Assembly (NCBI GenBank): GCA_018673255.1
Contig: JABHDC010000102.1
Location: 1 to 34,703 of the forward strand
Direction: 5' to 3'
Origin: Gemmatimonadota bacterium
Lineage (GTDB): Bacteria; Latescibacterota; UBA2968; UBA8231
Length of the DNA: 34,703 nucleotides
Part shown: in pieces, positions 16,311 to 25,205 of the stretch
How the letters are laid out: each line of letters begins with the position of its first letter
Numbering within the stretch: position 1 is the stretch's first letter
Made by a program: the position numbers and the translations under genes
Notes under the pieces: model-generated
The model's input: the letters and a program-made list of their open reading frames with translations, nothing else
The model's database searches: none
Told to the model about the DNA's origin: nothing

Positions 16311-17420
16311 ATGACCGCTGTCACCCTTACGCCGGGCGCCCCTGCTGATGTCGGCATCGATGCCGAACAACTCGAGCGTGCCGCCGGTCTGCTGACCGGC
16401 CACGTCGCCGCCGGCGACATCTCTGCGGCCAGCCTCTTCGTCGCGCGACGTGGCGTCAGTGTCATGTCCCGCGGCTTCGGCAGACTGCGCCCTGAGGCCC
16501 GCGCCCCGGCCGTGGACGGTGACTCCATCTTCCTGCTGGCCTCGATCACCAAACCTGTCACCGCCTGCGCCATGATGCTCCTCGTCGATGAGGGGCTCAT
16601 CTCCCTGGATGACAAGGTGCAGCAGCACCTGCCAGAATTCACCGGTTGGGACAAGGCCAAGATCACGGTGCGCCAGCTCCTCTCCCACGTCTCCGGCATG
16701 CCCGACATGTTGCCCGAGAATACAGCCCTGCGCCGAGCCCATCGTCCCATGTCCGCTTTTGTCGCCGGCGCCCTCCGGACCCAGTTGCTCTTTCAACCGG
16801 GCACCGACTTCAGCTACCAGAGCAAGGGCATTCTGCTGGCTGCCGAAATCGTCGAACGCATCACCGGTCAGCGCCTGCGCAACGTGGAGAAGGCGCGCAT
16901 CTTCCAGCCCCTCGGCATGGACCGCAGTTGCCTGGGAATCGACGACTTTGAGATCCAGGACACGGTGTGGGCCGGTACCTCCATGCACCAGGACCCTGAC
17001 CCGTACAGCTTTGGTCAGAACAGCACCTACTGGCGCGACTTCGGTTGCCCCTGGGGCGGCATGCACTCCACCGGTCCGGATCTGGGGAAGCTGCTGCAAT
17101 GCGTGTTGAATGGTGGCATCTATGGGGATCAACGCATCTTCTCGTTGGCCGCTGCCGAAGCCATGATCAGCGATCAGAATCCCCCCGCCCTGGATGCGCC
17201 ATGGGGGCTGGGCTGGGCCCTGCGTGACTCGAAGGTCTGGGCCTTCTTCGGTGAACAGGTCTCGGCCGACACCTTTGGCCACGTAGGGGCCACCGGCACC
17301 GTCGCCTGGGCCGATCCAGCAACAGACCTGATCTGCGTGTGTCTGACGAATGTGAAGATTCAGGATGGCTCACTGTTGCGACGCGTGAGCAACGCTGTGG
17401 CCGCCGCCGTCATTGATTGA
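16311..17420 (+). CDS. Beta-lactamase-fold serine hydrolase
   Basis: The 369-residue product belongs to the class-C beta-lactamase/esterase/DD-peptidase superfamily. SITK (78-81) is the SxxK motif with nucleophile S78 and K81. YQS (169-171) stands for YxN, and HVGATG (324-329) replaces the KTG box, as in esterase-type members. No signal peptide is present, so it probably acts in the cytoplasm on an ester or amide rather than on antibiotics. I chose ATG 16311 because GGAGG lies directly upstream with a 4-base gap; upstream extension (from 16221) would overlap the promoter. It precedes the aldo/keto reductase by 11 bp and is probably co-transcribed with it. Confidence 0.88.
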   Translation: MTAVTLTPGAPADVGIDAEQLERAAGLLTGHVAAGDISAASLFVARRGVSVMSRGFGRLRPEARAPAVDGDSIFLLASITKPVTACAMMLLVDEGLISLDDKVQQHLPEFTGWDKAKITVRQLLSHVSGMPDMLPENTALRRAHRPMSAFVAGALRTQLLFQPGTDFSYQSKGILLAAEIVERITGQRLRNVEKARIFQPLGMDRSCLGIDDFEIQDTVWAGTSMHQDPDPYSFGQNSTYWRDFGCPWGGMHSTGPDLGKLLQCVLNGGIYGDQRIFSLAAAEAMISDQNPPALDAPWGLGWALRDSKVWAFFGEQVSADTFGHVGATGTVAWADPATDLICVCLTNVKIQDGSLLRRVSNAVAAAVID

Positions 17421-17431
17421 GGAGACCGACC

Positions 17432-18388
17432 ATGCTGCCCCTGAAAGACCTTGGCCGTTCCGGTGTCGAGGTCACCACCCTCGGCGTCGGGGGTTACCTC
17501 GGCCTGCTCGTGGATGACGACGATCCGGATCACGCCATCGATGCTGCCGTAGCCGCCGTGCAGCGCGCCATCGATCTGGGCATCCGCTACTTCGACACCT
17601 CGCCGGCCTATGGCAATGGCATGGCCGAACGGCATCTGGGTGCCGGACTGGCCGCCCTGTCACCTCAGGTGCGTGAGCAACTGACCATTTCCACCAAAGT
17701 CGGCACCCACCCCGAACGACGACAGCAGTATGGGGTCGAAGATATCCGCTGGTCCTGGGAGAAGAGCCGCCAGTTGCTGGGCAAGATCGACATGGTCTTC
17801 GTCCACGACCCGGGCTCCGATCAGGACATGGATGTCATCATGGGCTCCGGCGGGGCGCTGGAATTCCTTGAGGGCCTGCGTGATGCCGGCGAGATCCGCG
17901 CCATCGGCCTGGGCAATCGCACCCATCGCTGGCTGCGCCGTGTCATCGATTCGGGCCGCGCCGATGTGATCCTACCATCCTATGACTACCACCCCATCCG
18001 TCAGTCCATGGCGCCCCTCCTCGACTACGCCGCCGCCGCCAATGTGGGTGTCGTCAATGGCTCACCCTATCAGGCCGGTCTGCTGGCCGGCATCGATCTG
18101 GATGAGGCTGCCCGCCGTCGGTCACCGAATGATGCCGACTTCGAACGTGCCAGGAAGCTCTATGCCTGGTGTGAAGAGCGTAGCGTCGAGATCGGCGCCA
18201 TCGCCGTGCAATACAGCCTGCGCGAACCACGCATCGGGGCCACACTGGTTGGACCGCGCACGGTGGAGGAGGTCGAGGCGAATGTCCGCCACGCCACAGC
18301 CCGGATTCCTGCCGGCTTGTGGGAAGAACTGGCCGACTTCATCGCCACGCTGCAACCACCACCCGCGCCAGGCGGCGAAGCCCAGTAG
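17432..18388 (+). CDS. Aldo/keto reductase
   Basis: The 318-residue (beta/alpha)8 NAD(P)H oxidoreductase carries the full catalytic tetrad: D55 (FDTSP), Y60 (AYG), K89 (ISTKVG) and H125 (VFVHDP). The DTSPxYGxGxxE layout and STKVG resemble the D-threo-aldose/L-fucose 1-dehydrogenase branch, which oxidises free sugars at C1. That would suit the acid-sugar pathway implied nearby. ATG 17432 has GGAG seven bases upstream; a TTG six codons earlier overlaps the previous gene and lacks a site. It converges with a sulfatase gene across 81 bp. Confidence 0.9.
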   Translation: MLPLKDLGRSGVEVTTLGVGGYLGLLVDDDDPDHAIDAAVAAVQRAIDLGIRYFDTSPAYGNGMAERHLGAGLAALSPQVREQLTISTKVGTHPERRQQYGVEDIRWSWEKSRQLLGKIDMVFVHDPGSDQDMDVIMGSGGALEFLEGLRDAGEIRAIGLGNRTHRWLRRVIDSGRADVILPSYDYHPIRQSMAPLLDYAAAANVGVVNGSPYQAGLLAGIDLDEAARRRSPNDADFERARKLYAWCEERSVEIGAIAVQYSLREPRIGATLVGPRTVEEVEANVRHATARIPAGLWEELADFIATLQPPPAPGGEAQ

Positions 18389-18469
18389 GCTCGACGTCAG
18401 CAAAGGGGGCCGACTGTGATGGCGACAGCGCGATGACGGGGCAGCACCCCCGGGGTCTGTCTCAGGGCC

Positions 18470-19915
18470 TCAGCTGGCTGCCCGGCTGATCCCGGGCGGC
18501 GCCAGGTAGTCGAGGTAGTCCCACGCGAAGTCGCGATTGATCCCGAACGGATTGTCGCCGTAATGACGCGCCCGGATCTCATCGTGCTCGGCGGTGAGCC
18601 GCTGTAACACATCGGGATCGGCGATGGCATCATCTGTGTCGAGTTGCCACTGGCGCAACACGGCCTCCAGTTGATCCCGTCGCCCGGCATGCTGCGGGTC
18701 CTCGGCCAGATTGACGAATTCCCACGGATCTTCCTGCAGATCATAGAATTCCAGCGGCGGTGATCGGTCGAAGGTCTCGTAGGCCGCCTGGACCTGGGCC
18801 GAGGCGGTGGCGATCTCTTCCCGCGTCGCCCCCGTCTCCCAACGCTGCTTCGGACCGGCATACCCCCAGCCACCTGGATGGGGTCGATCCTGCAACGGAT
18901 TCATGATCAGCTTGTAGCGCGCGTCCCGCACCGAACGCTGCGGGAAGTAGAGCAGGGGTCCCGCACTCGTCCACTCGGCAAACAGGTGCTCTCGCCAGTC
19001 CACCGTCTCACCCCGCGCCAGTGGCCACCACGAGGCACCCGCCACCGTGTCCGGCGCGTGACATTCCACCGCCTCCATCACACTGGAAAGCACGTCGATG
19101 TGGGACACCAGCTCGTCGCGCACCTGTCCGCCCGGCACATTCCCGGGCCAGCGCACGATCAACGGGATGCGCAGACCACCCTCGTAGATCGAACCTTTCC
19201 CACGGGAGAATTGCGCACCGTGGTCGGTGGTGAAGATGACGAGCGTGTCCTGCGCCTGACCCTGGCGTTCCAGCGCTTCCAGAATCAGGCCGATGCTCGT
19301 ATCCAACCGACTCATGCAGTTGTAATAGTCGGCCGTGTGTTGCCGCAGGCGAGCCGAATCGATGCCGACAAAGTCGAAGGTTTCTACTTCATCACCCGTC
19401 TGCGGCTTCGCGGGAAGGCCCTCGTATTGGGGCAGCAGGGGCAGGTGGGCATCGGGGAAGTTCACCGTCAGGAAGAAGGGACCGCCACCGGCCATGAACT
19501 GTTCCGCTTCCTGCGCTGCCCGATGCGCCGAGCGATGCTGGAAGCTGATCTGCTCCCGATCATTCCACCACAGATCCAGGGGAAAGTCTTCTTCCGGATT
19601 GATGTGGAGTTTGCCGATCATGCCCGTGCGATAGCCGGCCGATTTCAACAGGCGTGGCAGATTCGGCAGATCGCCGAAGAGGCCATAGTTGTGCGTCGCC
19701 AGGCCGATCTGTCCGCATTGATGCGGATACAGACCGGTGTGAATACTGGCCCGGCCCGGGCTGCACACAGCCTGAGTCGTGTGGGCATTGGCGAAGCGAG
19801 TGCCATCGGCGGCCAGCTGGTCCAGCACCGGCGTGCGCGCAAACCGATCACCATAACAACCCAGGTGCTGCGAGTGATCTTCGGAGACGATGAGCAGGAC
19901 ATTCGGTTTCGACAC
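18470..19915 (-). CDS. Type-I sulfatase, N-sulfoglucosamine sulfohydrolase-like
   Basis: The 481-residue enzyme belongs to the alkaline-phosphatase-like sulfatases. The CSPGR motif (51-55) supplies C51, which must be converted to formylglycine; the fourth position is G rather than the usual S or A. Metal-binding residues include D13 and H14 (SEDHS), and TTDHG further on. The segment after the motif (HTGLYPHQCGQIGL) resembles heparan N-sulfatase and related S1 sulfatases. No signal peptide is visible, so the protein may act inside the cell on imported sugars. The start is GTG. The gene begins two bases after the DapA-like stop, so the two are co-transcribed. No sulfatase-maturing enzyme is in the window. 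Confidence 0.9.
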   Translation of the reverse strand: MSKPNVLLIVSEDHSQHLGCYGDRFARTPVLDQLAADGTRFANAHTTQAVCSPGRASIHTGLYPHQCGQIGLATHNYGLFGDLPNLPRLLKSAGYRTGMIGKLHINPEEDFPLDLWWNDREQISFQHRSAHRAAQEAEQFMAGGGPFFLTVNFPDAHLPLLPQYEGLPAKPQTGDEVETFDFVGIDSARLRQHTADYYNCMSRLDTSIGLILEALERQGQAQDTLVIFTTDHGAQFSRGKGSIYEGGLRIPLIVRWPGNVPGGQVRDELVSHIDVLSSVMEAVECHAPDTVAGASWWPLARGETVDWREHLFAEWTSAGPLLYFPQRSVRDARYKLIMNPLQDRPHPGGWGYAGPKQRWETGATREEIATASAQVQAAYETFDRSPPLEFYDLQEDPWEFVNLAEDPQHAGRRDQLEAVLRQWQLDTDDAIADPDVLQRLTAEHDEIRARHYGDNPFGINRDFAWDYLDYLAPPGISRAAS

Positions 19916-19917
19916 GA

Positions 19918-20829
19918 TCAGAGACCCAGGTCGGCCTTGGCTTCATCGACCTGCACCAGAATCGAGGTCAGCAGCAGATCATCGTAGCCATCGAAGTCAT
20001 GTTCCTCTACGCGACAGCGATCACCGATCGGCAGACCTCTGCGGTGCAGGTGACGCTTGGCACTCTGCGGATACTTCATACGGATTGCCGCATCCAGGGC
20101 GGCCAGGCGATGCTGTAACCGGTCGGCCATCTCCGGTTCATCGGCGTGATGGGCGCACAGCCAGGCGAACAACTCGGGATAACAATTGGCCGCAATGGGG
20201 GAGACACCAGCCACACCCATCTGCAGCGACGGCAGGGCCGAGGCGGTGGCCGCATTGAACATGCGCATCGGGGAACCCGTAATGGCCTGGATCTTGGGAA
20301 AGATCCGGTCGGGGGCCCGGTCCGTGTCCTTCATGTAGCCGAAGCGACCCGTCGCGGCCGCCCAACCCAGCAATTCCGGTGACAGATTCCGGTGATAGGG
20401 CAGCGGACACTCGTACAGGCCCAGTTCGATCTCACCCGTCGCCTCCAACAGCTGTTCGAGACCCGCCCTCAGGGGCATCTCATCATCCGCCTCGCCCACC
20501 AGCTGGTTGGGCAGCACCACCACGCCATCCACGCCGGTATCTGCCATGCGTCGAATGAACTGCCCCTGCCAGGCGATGGGTCCGCCAAAGGTGCCGACCG
20601 CAACAATAGGCACACGCCCCGCCGTGCGTTCCACGACACGCTGGGCCAGCTGCAGGCGCTCCTCATCGGACAGATCGTACATCTCGCTCGACTGGCACAC
20701 GGCGAACAACCCTGAGGATCCCTGGTCGATGTAGAAATCCGTGAGGGCGTCGACACCTTCCAGATCCAGTGCACCATCCTCTTCGAAGGCGGTCAGCATC
20801 ACCGGCCATAGTCCGTGGTAGGCTGTCAT
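19918..20829 (-). CDS. DapA/NAL-family aldolase
   Basis: The 303-residue Schiff-base aldolase belongs to the dihydrodipicolinate synthase/N-acetylneuraminate lyase family. K167 in FGYMKDTD is the likely Schiff-base lysine, and Y139 in LYECPLPYHR the catalytic tyrosine. The usual GTTGE loop appears here as CQSSEMYDLSDEER (45-58), as in many catabolic members rather than true DapA. It likely cleaves or forms a 2-keto-3-deoxy sugar acid. Start 20829 is preceded by GGGAG with a 9-base gap; upstream ATGs lack a proper site. It is directly followed by a sulfatase gene and divergent from another, which suggests a pathway for a sulfated sugar. Confidence 0.87.
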   Translation of the reverse strand: MTAYHGLWPVMLTAFEEDGALDLEGVDALTDFYIDQGSSGLFAVCQSSEMYDLSDEERLQLAQRVVERTAGRVPIVAVGTFGGPIAWQGQFIRRMADTGVDGVVVLPNQLVGEADDEMPLRAGLEQLLEATGEIELGLYECPLPYHRNLSPELLGWAAATGRFGYMKDTDRAPDRIFPKIQAITGSPMRMFNAATASALPSLQMGVAGVSPIAANCYPELFAWLCAHHADEPEMADRLQHRLAALDAAIRMKYPQSAKRHLHRRGLPIGDRCRVEEHDFDGYDDLLLTSILVQVDEAKADLGL

Positions 20830-20998
20830 CGATTCCATCTCCCTGCTTGAAAAAAGTCTTGCTTGCACACATGCCCCGGCACCCCCGGCTCGCTACCTTG
20901 TACATGAGTGCACCGGGGCGCTACCTGATAATAGGTGGTGACTCGTGGCCCGGACATTCGAGCCGCTTCTCCATCCCTCCTCATGCGGAGACGACGTC

Positions 20999-22408
20999 GT
21001 GGCCCACCGTCCCAACATCCTCTTCTTCTTCACCGACGACCAGCGCTTCGACACCATCGGCGCCCTCGGTCATCCGCAGATCCAGACACCCCATCTCGAT
21101 GATCTGGTCGAGCGTGGCACCCTCTGCTCCGACGCCTACATCATGGGCGGCAGCTGCCCGGCCGTGTGCATGCCCTCGCGGGCCATGTTGATGACGGGCC
21201 GGACACTCTATCGACTGCAGGACATGGGCGCCCGAATTCCCGATGGCCACGCCCTGTTGGGGCAGACGCTGCGCGAAGCCGGCTACCGCACCTTCGGCAC
21301 GGGCAAGTGGCACTCGGGGCCGCGTGCCTATGCCCGCTCTTTCTCAGAAGGCGCCGAGATCTTCTTCGGTGGCATGGGCGATCACTGGAATGTGCCCGCG
21401 TGCGACTTCGATCCCACCGGAGACTACGACACGAAGATCCACCAGACCGTCGACTTCCACACCCAGGCGGTGCGTGAATGGACGGCCGACCACATCCGCG
21501 CCGGGGTGCATTCGACCGAATTGTTTGCCGACGCCACCATCGACTTTCTCCGTCACCAGCATGCCGGTGATAGACCCTTTTTCAGTTATGTCTCCTTCAT
21601 GGCGCCCCACGATCCACGCACGATGCCGGACAAATTTCTGCACCTGTACCCGGCAGACGAGATCGAGTTACCCGCCAACTTCATGAGCGAACATCCCTTC
21701 GACAATGGCGAGTTGACGATTCGCGACGAGGTCCTGGCCGCGCACCCGCGCAGCGAGGCGGAAACACGCGAGCATCTGGCCGCCTACTACGCCATGATCA
21801 GTCACGTCGACCACCACATCGGCCGCGTCCTGACGGCACTGGATGAAGAGGGATTGCGGGATGACACCATCATCGTCTTCGCCGGCGACAATGGTCTGGC
21901 CGTGGGTCAGCATGGCCTGTTCGGCAAACAGTCTGTCTACGATCACTCCGTGCACGTGCCCCTGATCTTTGCCGGACCGAATATCCCACAGGGCCAGCAG
22001 CGGGACGCCCTCACGGGGCTCATCGACATCTTCCCTACCCTCTGTGATCTGGCCAATGTGGAGACACCGGACAGCGTGGAGGGCTGCAGTCTGTCACCGG
22101 TCTTCGAGGACGAAGAGGAATCGGTGCGAGAGTATTTCCACTTCGCCTACCGGCATCTGATGCGGGGCGTCCGCGACGAGGCCGGTCTCAAGTTGATCGA
22201 GACCGCCGTGGATGGTGCGCGCCATACGCAGTTGTTCGACCTGGCCGAGGATCCCCTCGAGACCAGGGATCTGAGCGATGTGGGCGAACACGTCGACAAC
22301 CTCGCCTCCCTGCGCGAGGCACTCCAGGCGGGCTGGTGTGATGAATACGGCGACACGGATGGGGAGCAGGGACAGCACTTCTGGGAGGCGATGGAGTGGG
22401 CGCAGTAG
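20999..22408 (+). CDS. Type-I sulfatase (arylsulfatase family)
   Basis: This is a 469-residue sulfatase. D13/D14 (TDDQRFDTIG) and CMPSR (57-61; C57 the formylglycine precursor) are the core active-site residues. GTGKWHSG and FAGDNGLAVGQHG carry further metal and sulfate ligands. The sequence lacks a signal peptide. I chose GTG 20999 because GGAG ends eight bases before it and the family N terminus (RPNILFFFTDD) follows at once. GTG 20945 in the same frame also has a fair site (AGGTGG), so an 18-residue longer product is possible. It is transcribed away from the DapA-like gene across a short (~170 bp) divergent spacer. Confidence 0.9.
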   Translation: MAHRPNILFFFTDDQRFDTIGALGHPQIQTPHLDDLVERGTLCSDAYIMGGSCPAVCMPSRAMLMTGRTLYRLQDMGARIPDGHALLGQTLREAGYRTFGTGKWHSGPRAYARSFSEGAEIFFGGMGDHWNVPACDFDPTGDYDTKIHQTVDFHTQAVREWTADHIRAGVHSTELFADATIDFLRHQHAGDRPFFSYVSFMAPHDPRTMPDKFLHLYPADEIELPANFMSEHPFDNGELTIRDEVLAAHPRSEAETREHLAAYYAMISHVDHHIGRVLTALDEEGLRDDTIIVFAGDNGLAVGQHGLFGKQSVYDHSVHVPLIFAGPNIPQGQQRDALTGLIDIFPTLCDLANVETPDSVEGCSLSPVFEDEEESVREYFHFAYRHLMRGVRDEAGLKLIETAVDGARHTQLFDLAEDPLETRDLSDVGEHVDNLASLREALQAGWCDEYGDTDGEQGQHFWEAMEWAQ

Positions 22409-22465
22409 CGGCGCGCCGCGTCCGGTCTCAGGAACCCCCACAGGGCGTCGAAGTGCGTGTGGTGA

Positions 22466-23422
22466 TCATCGATGACCAGCGGTGGGGCGCACCACACCGG
22501 CCAGGGCGCTGCCGATGACGGCGAAGGTTCGGTGGTTGAGCGGGAACTCCAGGAACACATGGACCAGACTCAACGTGAACAGGGCGCTCACGCCGATACG
22601 GTAGTCGAGGATGAAGACCCCTACGGACAGCAGCCACAGACCCACGATGGCCAGGGCGCGCCGTCGCGGAATGTCGCCCCAGCCGATGACACGCGTCTTC
22701 GTGAACCAGTTCAGATAGTGGTAGGTGTAGGCGAAGGCGATGAAGCGCATGACTTTCGTGAAGGTCGTCGCATTCGGGTCCATGCCAAAAAGCGTGATGA
22801 ATTCGCGCGGGATCACCGCCAGTCGTTCCATGCTGAGACGGATGGTTTCTGTGACCGGTCCAGAGGCCGGGAGATCCACCACGAAGAAGAAACCCCCACA
22901 CAGCACGAAGACCACCATAGAGATCCAGCCGGACAGGGCACGACTCTTCAGATTTCCGTAGGCGATGAAGGCACCCGTGAACAGATACACGTGCACGAGG
23001 CTGGGTACGAAGAGCGAGAAGAACAGGGCGATGCCGTCGACGCGGCAGAGGAAGGCGGCGCACAAGGCGCCCAGCGCACCCAGCACGATCTTGTGAAAGG
23101 GGCGCTCAAACCACACCATGCCCGCTGCCGACACCAGTGCCACGGCACCGAACAACCCATCCCACACCAGCCCCTCAAAGCCTCCCTGCCCCAGGTAGAA
23201 TCGCAGCGCCAGGGGCACACTCAACAACAGCAGAAACAGGAAGTCCCAGCGACCGGTGGTGAAGTAGTTGCGATCGTGCAGCCAGGAGATCTGCGTCAGA
23301 TAGTGCGCCGGCCCGAGGATCGCATAGGCGAAGAGGAACAACTCGAAGGGCAACACGGCAGCTACGGCCACCGACAGCAGCATGAGACCCGAGTTGAGAT
23401 GATTGAGGCCATTCAGGCTCAT
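22466..23422 (-). CDS. Polytopic membrane protein with conserved-looking histidines, unknown function
   Basis: I do not recognise a named family. The 318-residue product has about eight hydrophobic segments (roughly 12-37, 60-76, 88-104, 111-127, 130-155, 165-183, 255-273, 279-293). Histidines lie inside or at the edges of these: H40 (GPAHYLT), H49 (WLHDRNYF), H110, H144 (SLVHVYL), H235 (TYHYLNWF), H288 (SLVHVFL) and H297. That pattern recalls membrane-bound metal enzymes such as the Brp/Blh carotenoid oxygenases, but I cannot confirm homology. ATG 23422 has GAGGGGG upstream. The gene follows a sulfatase by 13 bp and is surely in its operon. Confidence 0.75.
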   Translation of the reverse strand: MSLNGLNHLNSGLMLLSVAVAAVLPFELFLFAYAILGPAHYLTQISWLHDRNYFTTGRWDFLFLLLLSVPLALRFYLGQGGFEGLVWDGLFGAVALVSAAGMVWFERPFHKIVLGALGALCAAFLCRVDGIALFFSLFVPSLVHVYLFTGAFIAYGNLKSRALSGWISMVVFVLCGGFFFVVDLPASGPVTETIRLSMERLAVIPREFITLFGMDPNATTFTKVMRFIAFAYTYHYLNWFTKTRVIGWGDIPRRRALAIVGLWLLSVGVFILDYRIGVSALFTLSLVHVFLEFPLNHRTFAVIGSALAGVVRPTAGHR

Positions 23423-23435
23423 GCCGTGGTCCCCC

Positions 23436-25193
23436 TCATGTGCTGATCTCGACGTAGAGGGCTGGGATGAAGCGCCCCGCACGGGCCGTCTCACAGCCAG
23501 CATCCGTTTCCAGCCACGCCTCCAATCGGGCCGGGCCCGGTGGCAGTGAGAGATTCTCGAAGACCGTCTCCCTGGATCCTGCAGCCACCGGCACATGCCA
23601 CTCCGCTTCATCCAGCGTCACATGCGCCGTACCCGCCGGCAGATCGTCACGCCAGATCAGGCGCACCCGGCTAACCCCTTCGGTTTCGACCCGCACGGCC
23701 CACACGCCACGGATCCGATCGTCGCGCCAGCCATCCTCGCCGATCGTGCGCCAGTCATTCTGCGACAGCACGACGGGATTCTCATGCGCGTTGCCGATCG
23801 GCACAACGACGGGGTCAAAGGTCCGCCCGCCCCGCGTGGCGCAGACATCTTCGAACCATTCATCGTAGCGTTGACGCATCAACGTCACCCGCTCAGGGTC
23901 CGCCGCAGCCTGATCCGTCGTCTCGCCGGGGTCCGCCAGCAGATCGTACAACTCATCGGCCCTCGACTCGTGCGGCCGTGTCAACTTCCACTGCTGATCG
24001 ATGACGGCGTAGTTGCGATATCGCACGGGGGCATCCCCACGGTGCCACTGCATGAAGACATCACGCGCCGGCCACTGCGCCTCATCCATCGAGCCGGTGA
24101 GCAGTGACGCCAACGACACCCCATCGATCGCCGGTTGTGGCAGGGGCGCTTCAGCCAGGGCCAGCAGCGTGGGCAGCACATCAACTGTGGCCGCCACACG
24201 ATCCAGATCTCGTCCGGGCGTAATTGCGCCCGGCCACCGCCAGAAGTTCGGCGTCTGAATCCCACCCTGATACATCGATCCCTTGATATCTCGCAGGCCG
24301 GCATTGAAGCGTTGTCCATGCTCAGCATCCCCCGACGAACCACACGGCCCGTGATCGGATGTGAAGATGATGAGGGTCTGCTCGCCGATCCCCAGACCAT
24401 CCACATGGTCGATCACCCGTCCCACATTGTGATCGATATTGGCCACCATTCCATACAACCGCGCGTGGGTTTCGATGACCCCGGCCTGCCGATACGGATC
24501 GGCCCACTCATCAGCGATCTGTAATGGCGTGTGCGGCGCATTGAAGGCGAGATAGGCGAAGAAGGGTGACACCCCATGGCTCGAGCCCGAAGAGGGTCCA
24601 TCATCTGACGCATGATCTGGCCCATGATCTGGCCCAATATCTGGCCCGGCCGATTGCGAGATGAATTCGATACAGGCGTCGGTGAACACGTCGCTGCAGT
24701 AACCCTGGCTCTTCACCTGGGACCCATTGCGAAGAAGGGCGGGGTCGAAATAGCTGTCGTCTTCACGGAGGTGGTTGGCCGGCAGATCACCCGGTTGCCC
24801 GATGCCTCCTGAACGATGCACCAGCGACTCGTCGAAACCCACATCGTTGGGGCGCGAAGGATAGTTGTCGCCCAAGTGCCACTTCCCGAAGGCGCCCGTG
24901 TGGTAGCCGGCCGTACTCAGTGCCTGGGCGATCGATGGTTCACCCGGCTGCAAGGCGGCGCGACCGCAGTAGGTGTCGAAGGCACCCGTACGCAGATGCC
25001 AGCGACCGGTGAGAATCCCGGCTCGGGCCGGCGTGCACAACGGCCCGGAGCAATACCGCGTCAGCCGCGTCGACTGCGCGTGCATCGCATCCAGACGGGG
25101 CGTGGCGATGGTGGGATTGCCGTGACAGGCCAGATCACCCCAGGCCAGATCGTCGCAGATGATGAAGATCACATTGGGTCGTGCGGCGGTCAT
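23436..25193 (-). CDS. Type-I arylsulfatase with C-terminal extension
   Basis: The 585-residue sulfatase has D14/D15 (CDDLAWGD), CTPAR (53-57; C53 the formylglycine precursor), GKWHLG (103-108) and TSDHGPCG further on. These are classical arylsulfatase A-type motifs. It has no evident signal peptide. Residues about 183-207 form a Gly/Pro/Asp/His/Ser-rich insertion encoded partly by a 12-bp tandem repeat. Residues beyond ~480 form an extra domain of mainly beta-strand character, rich in Val, Trp and Arg. AGGAGA lies nine bases upstream of the ATG. The gene sits 12 bp after the inositol-monophosphatase-like gene and 13 bp before the membrane protein gene. Confidence 0.92.
   Translation of the reverse strand: MTAARPNVIFIICDDLAWGDLACHGNPTIATPRLDAMHAQSTRLTRYCSGPLCTPARAGILTGRWHLRTGAFDTYCGRAALQPGEPSIAQALSTAGYHTGAFGKWHLGDNYPSRPNDVGFDESLVHRSGGIGQPGDLPANHLREDDSYFDPALLRNGSQVKSQGYCSDVFTDACIEFISQSAGPDIGPDHGPDHASDDGPSSGSSHGVSPFFAYLAFNAPHTPLQIADEWADPYRQAGVIETHARLYGMVANIDHNVGRVIDHVDGLGIGEQTLIIFTSDHGPCGSSGDAEHGQRFNAGLRDIKGSMYQGGIQTPNFWRWPGAITPGRDLDRVAATVDVLPTLLALAEAPLPQPAIDGVSLASLLTGSMDEAQWPARDVFMQWHRGDAPVRYRNYAVIDQQWKLTRPHESRADELYDLLADPGETTDQAAADPERVTLMRQRYDEWFEDVCATRGGRTFDPVVVPIGNAHENPVVLSQNDWRTIGEDGWRDDRIRGVWAVRVETEGVSRVRLIWRDDLPAGTAHVTLDEAEWHVPVAAGSRETVFENLSLPPGPARLEAWLETDAGCETARAGRFIPALYVEIST
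24611..24646. repeat. 12-bp tandem repeat inside the sulfatase gene
   Basis: Three consecutive units: catgatctggcc, catgatctggcc, caatatctggcc. Read on the coding strand they give repeated Gly-Pro-Asp-His/Ile units (about residues 184-194). The frame is kept because the unit is a multiple of three. This is a likely slippage-prone spot in a surface loop. Confidence 0.85.
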
Positions 25194-25205
25194 CGTGCGT
25201 GTCTC

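Noticed and set aside
16311..17420. Antibiotic-resistance beta-lactamase
   Set aside because: It has SxxK, but YxS and HVGATG replace YxN and KTG, and there is no signal peptide. It fits an esterase-type member of the fold.
18397..18873. 158-residue minus-strand frame within the sulfatase gene
   Set aside because: It overlaps the 3' part of a well-supported sulfatase in another frame and is Arg/Pro/Ser-rich.
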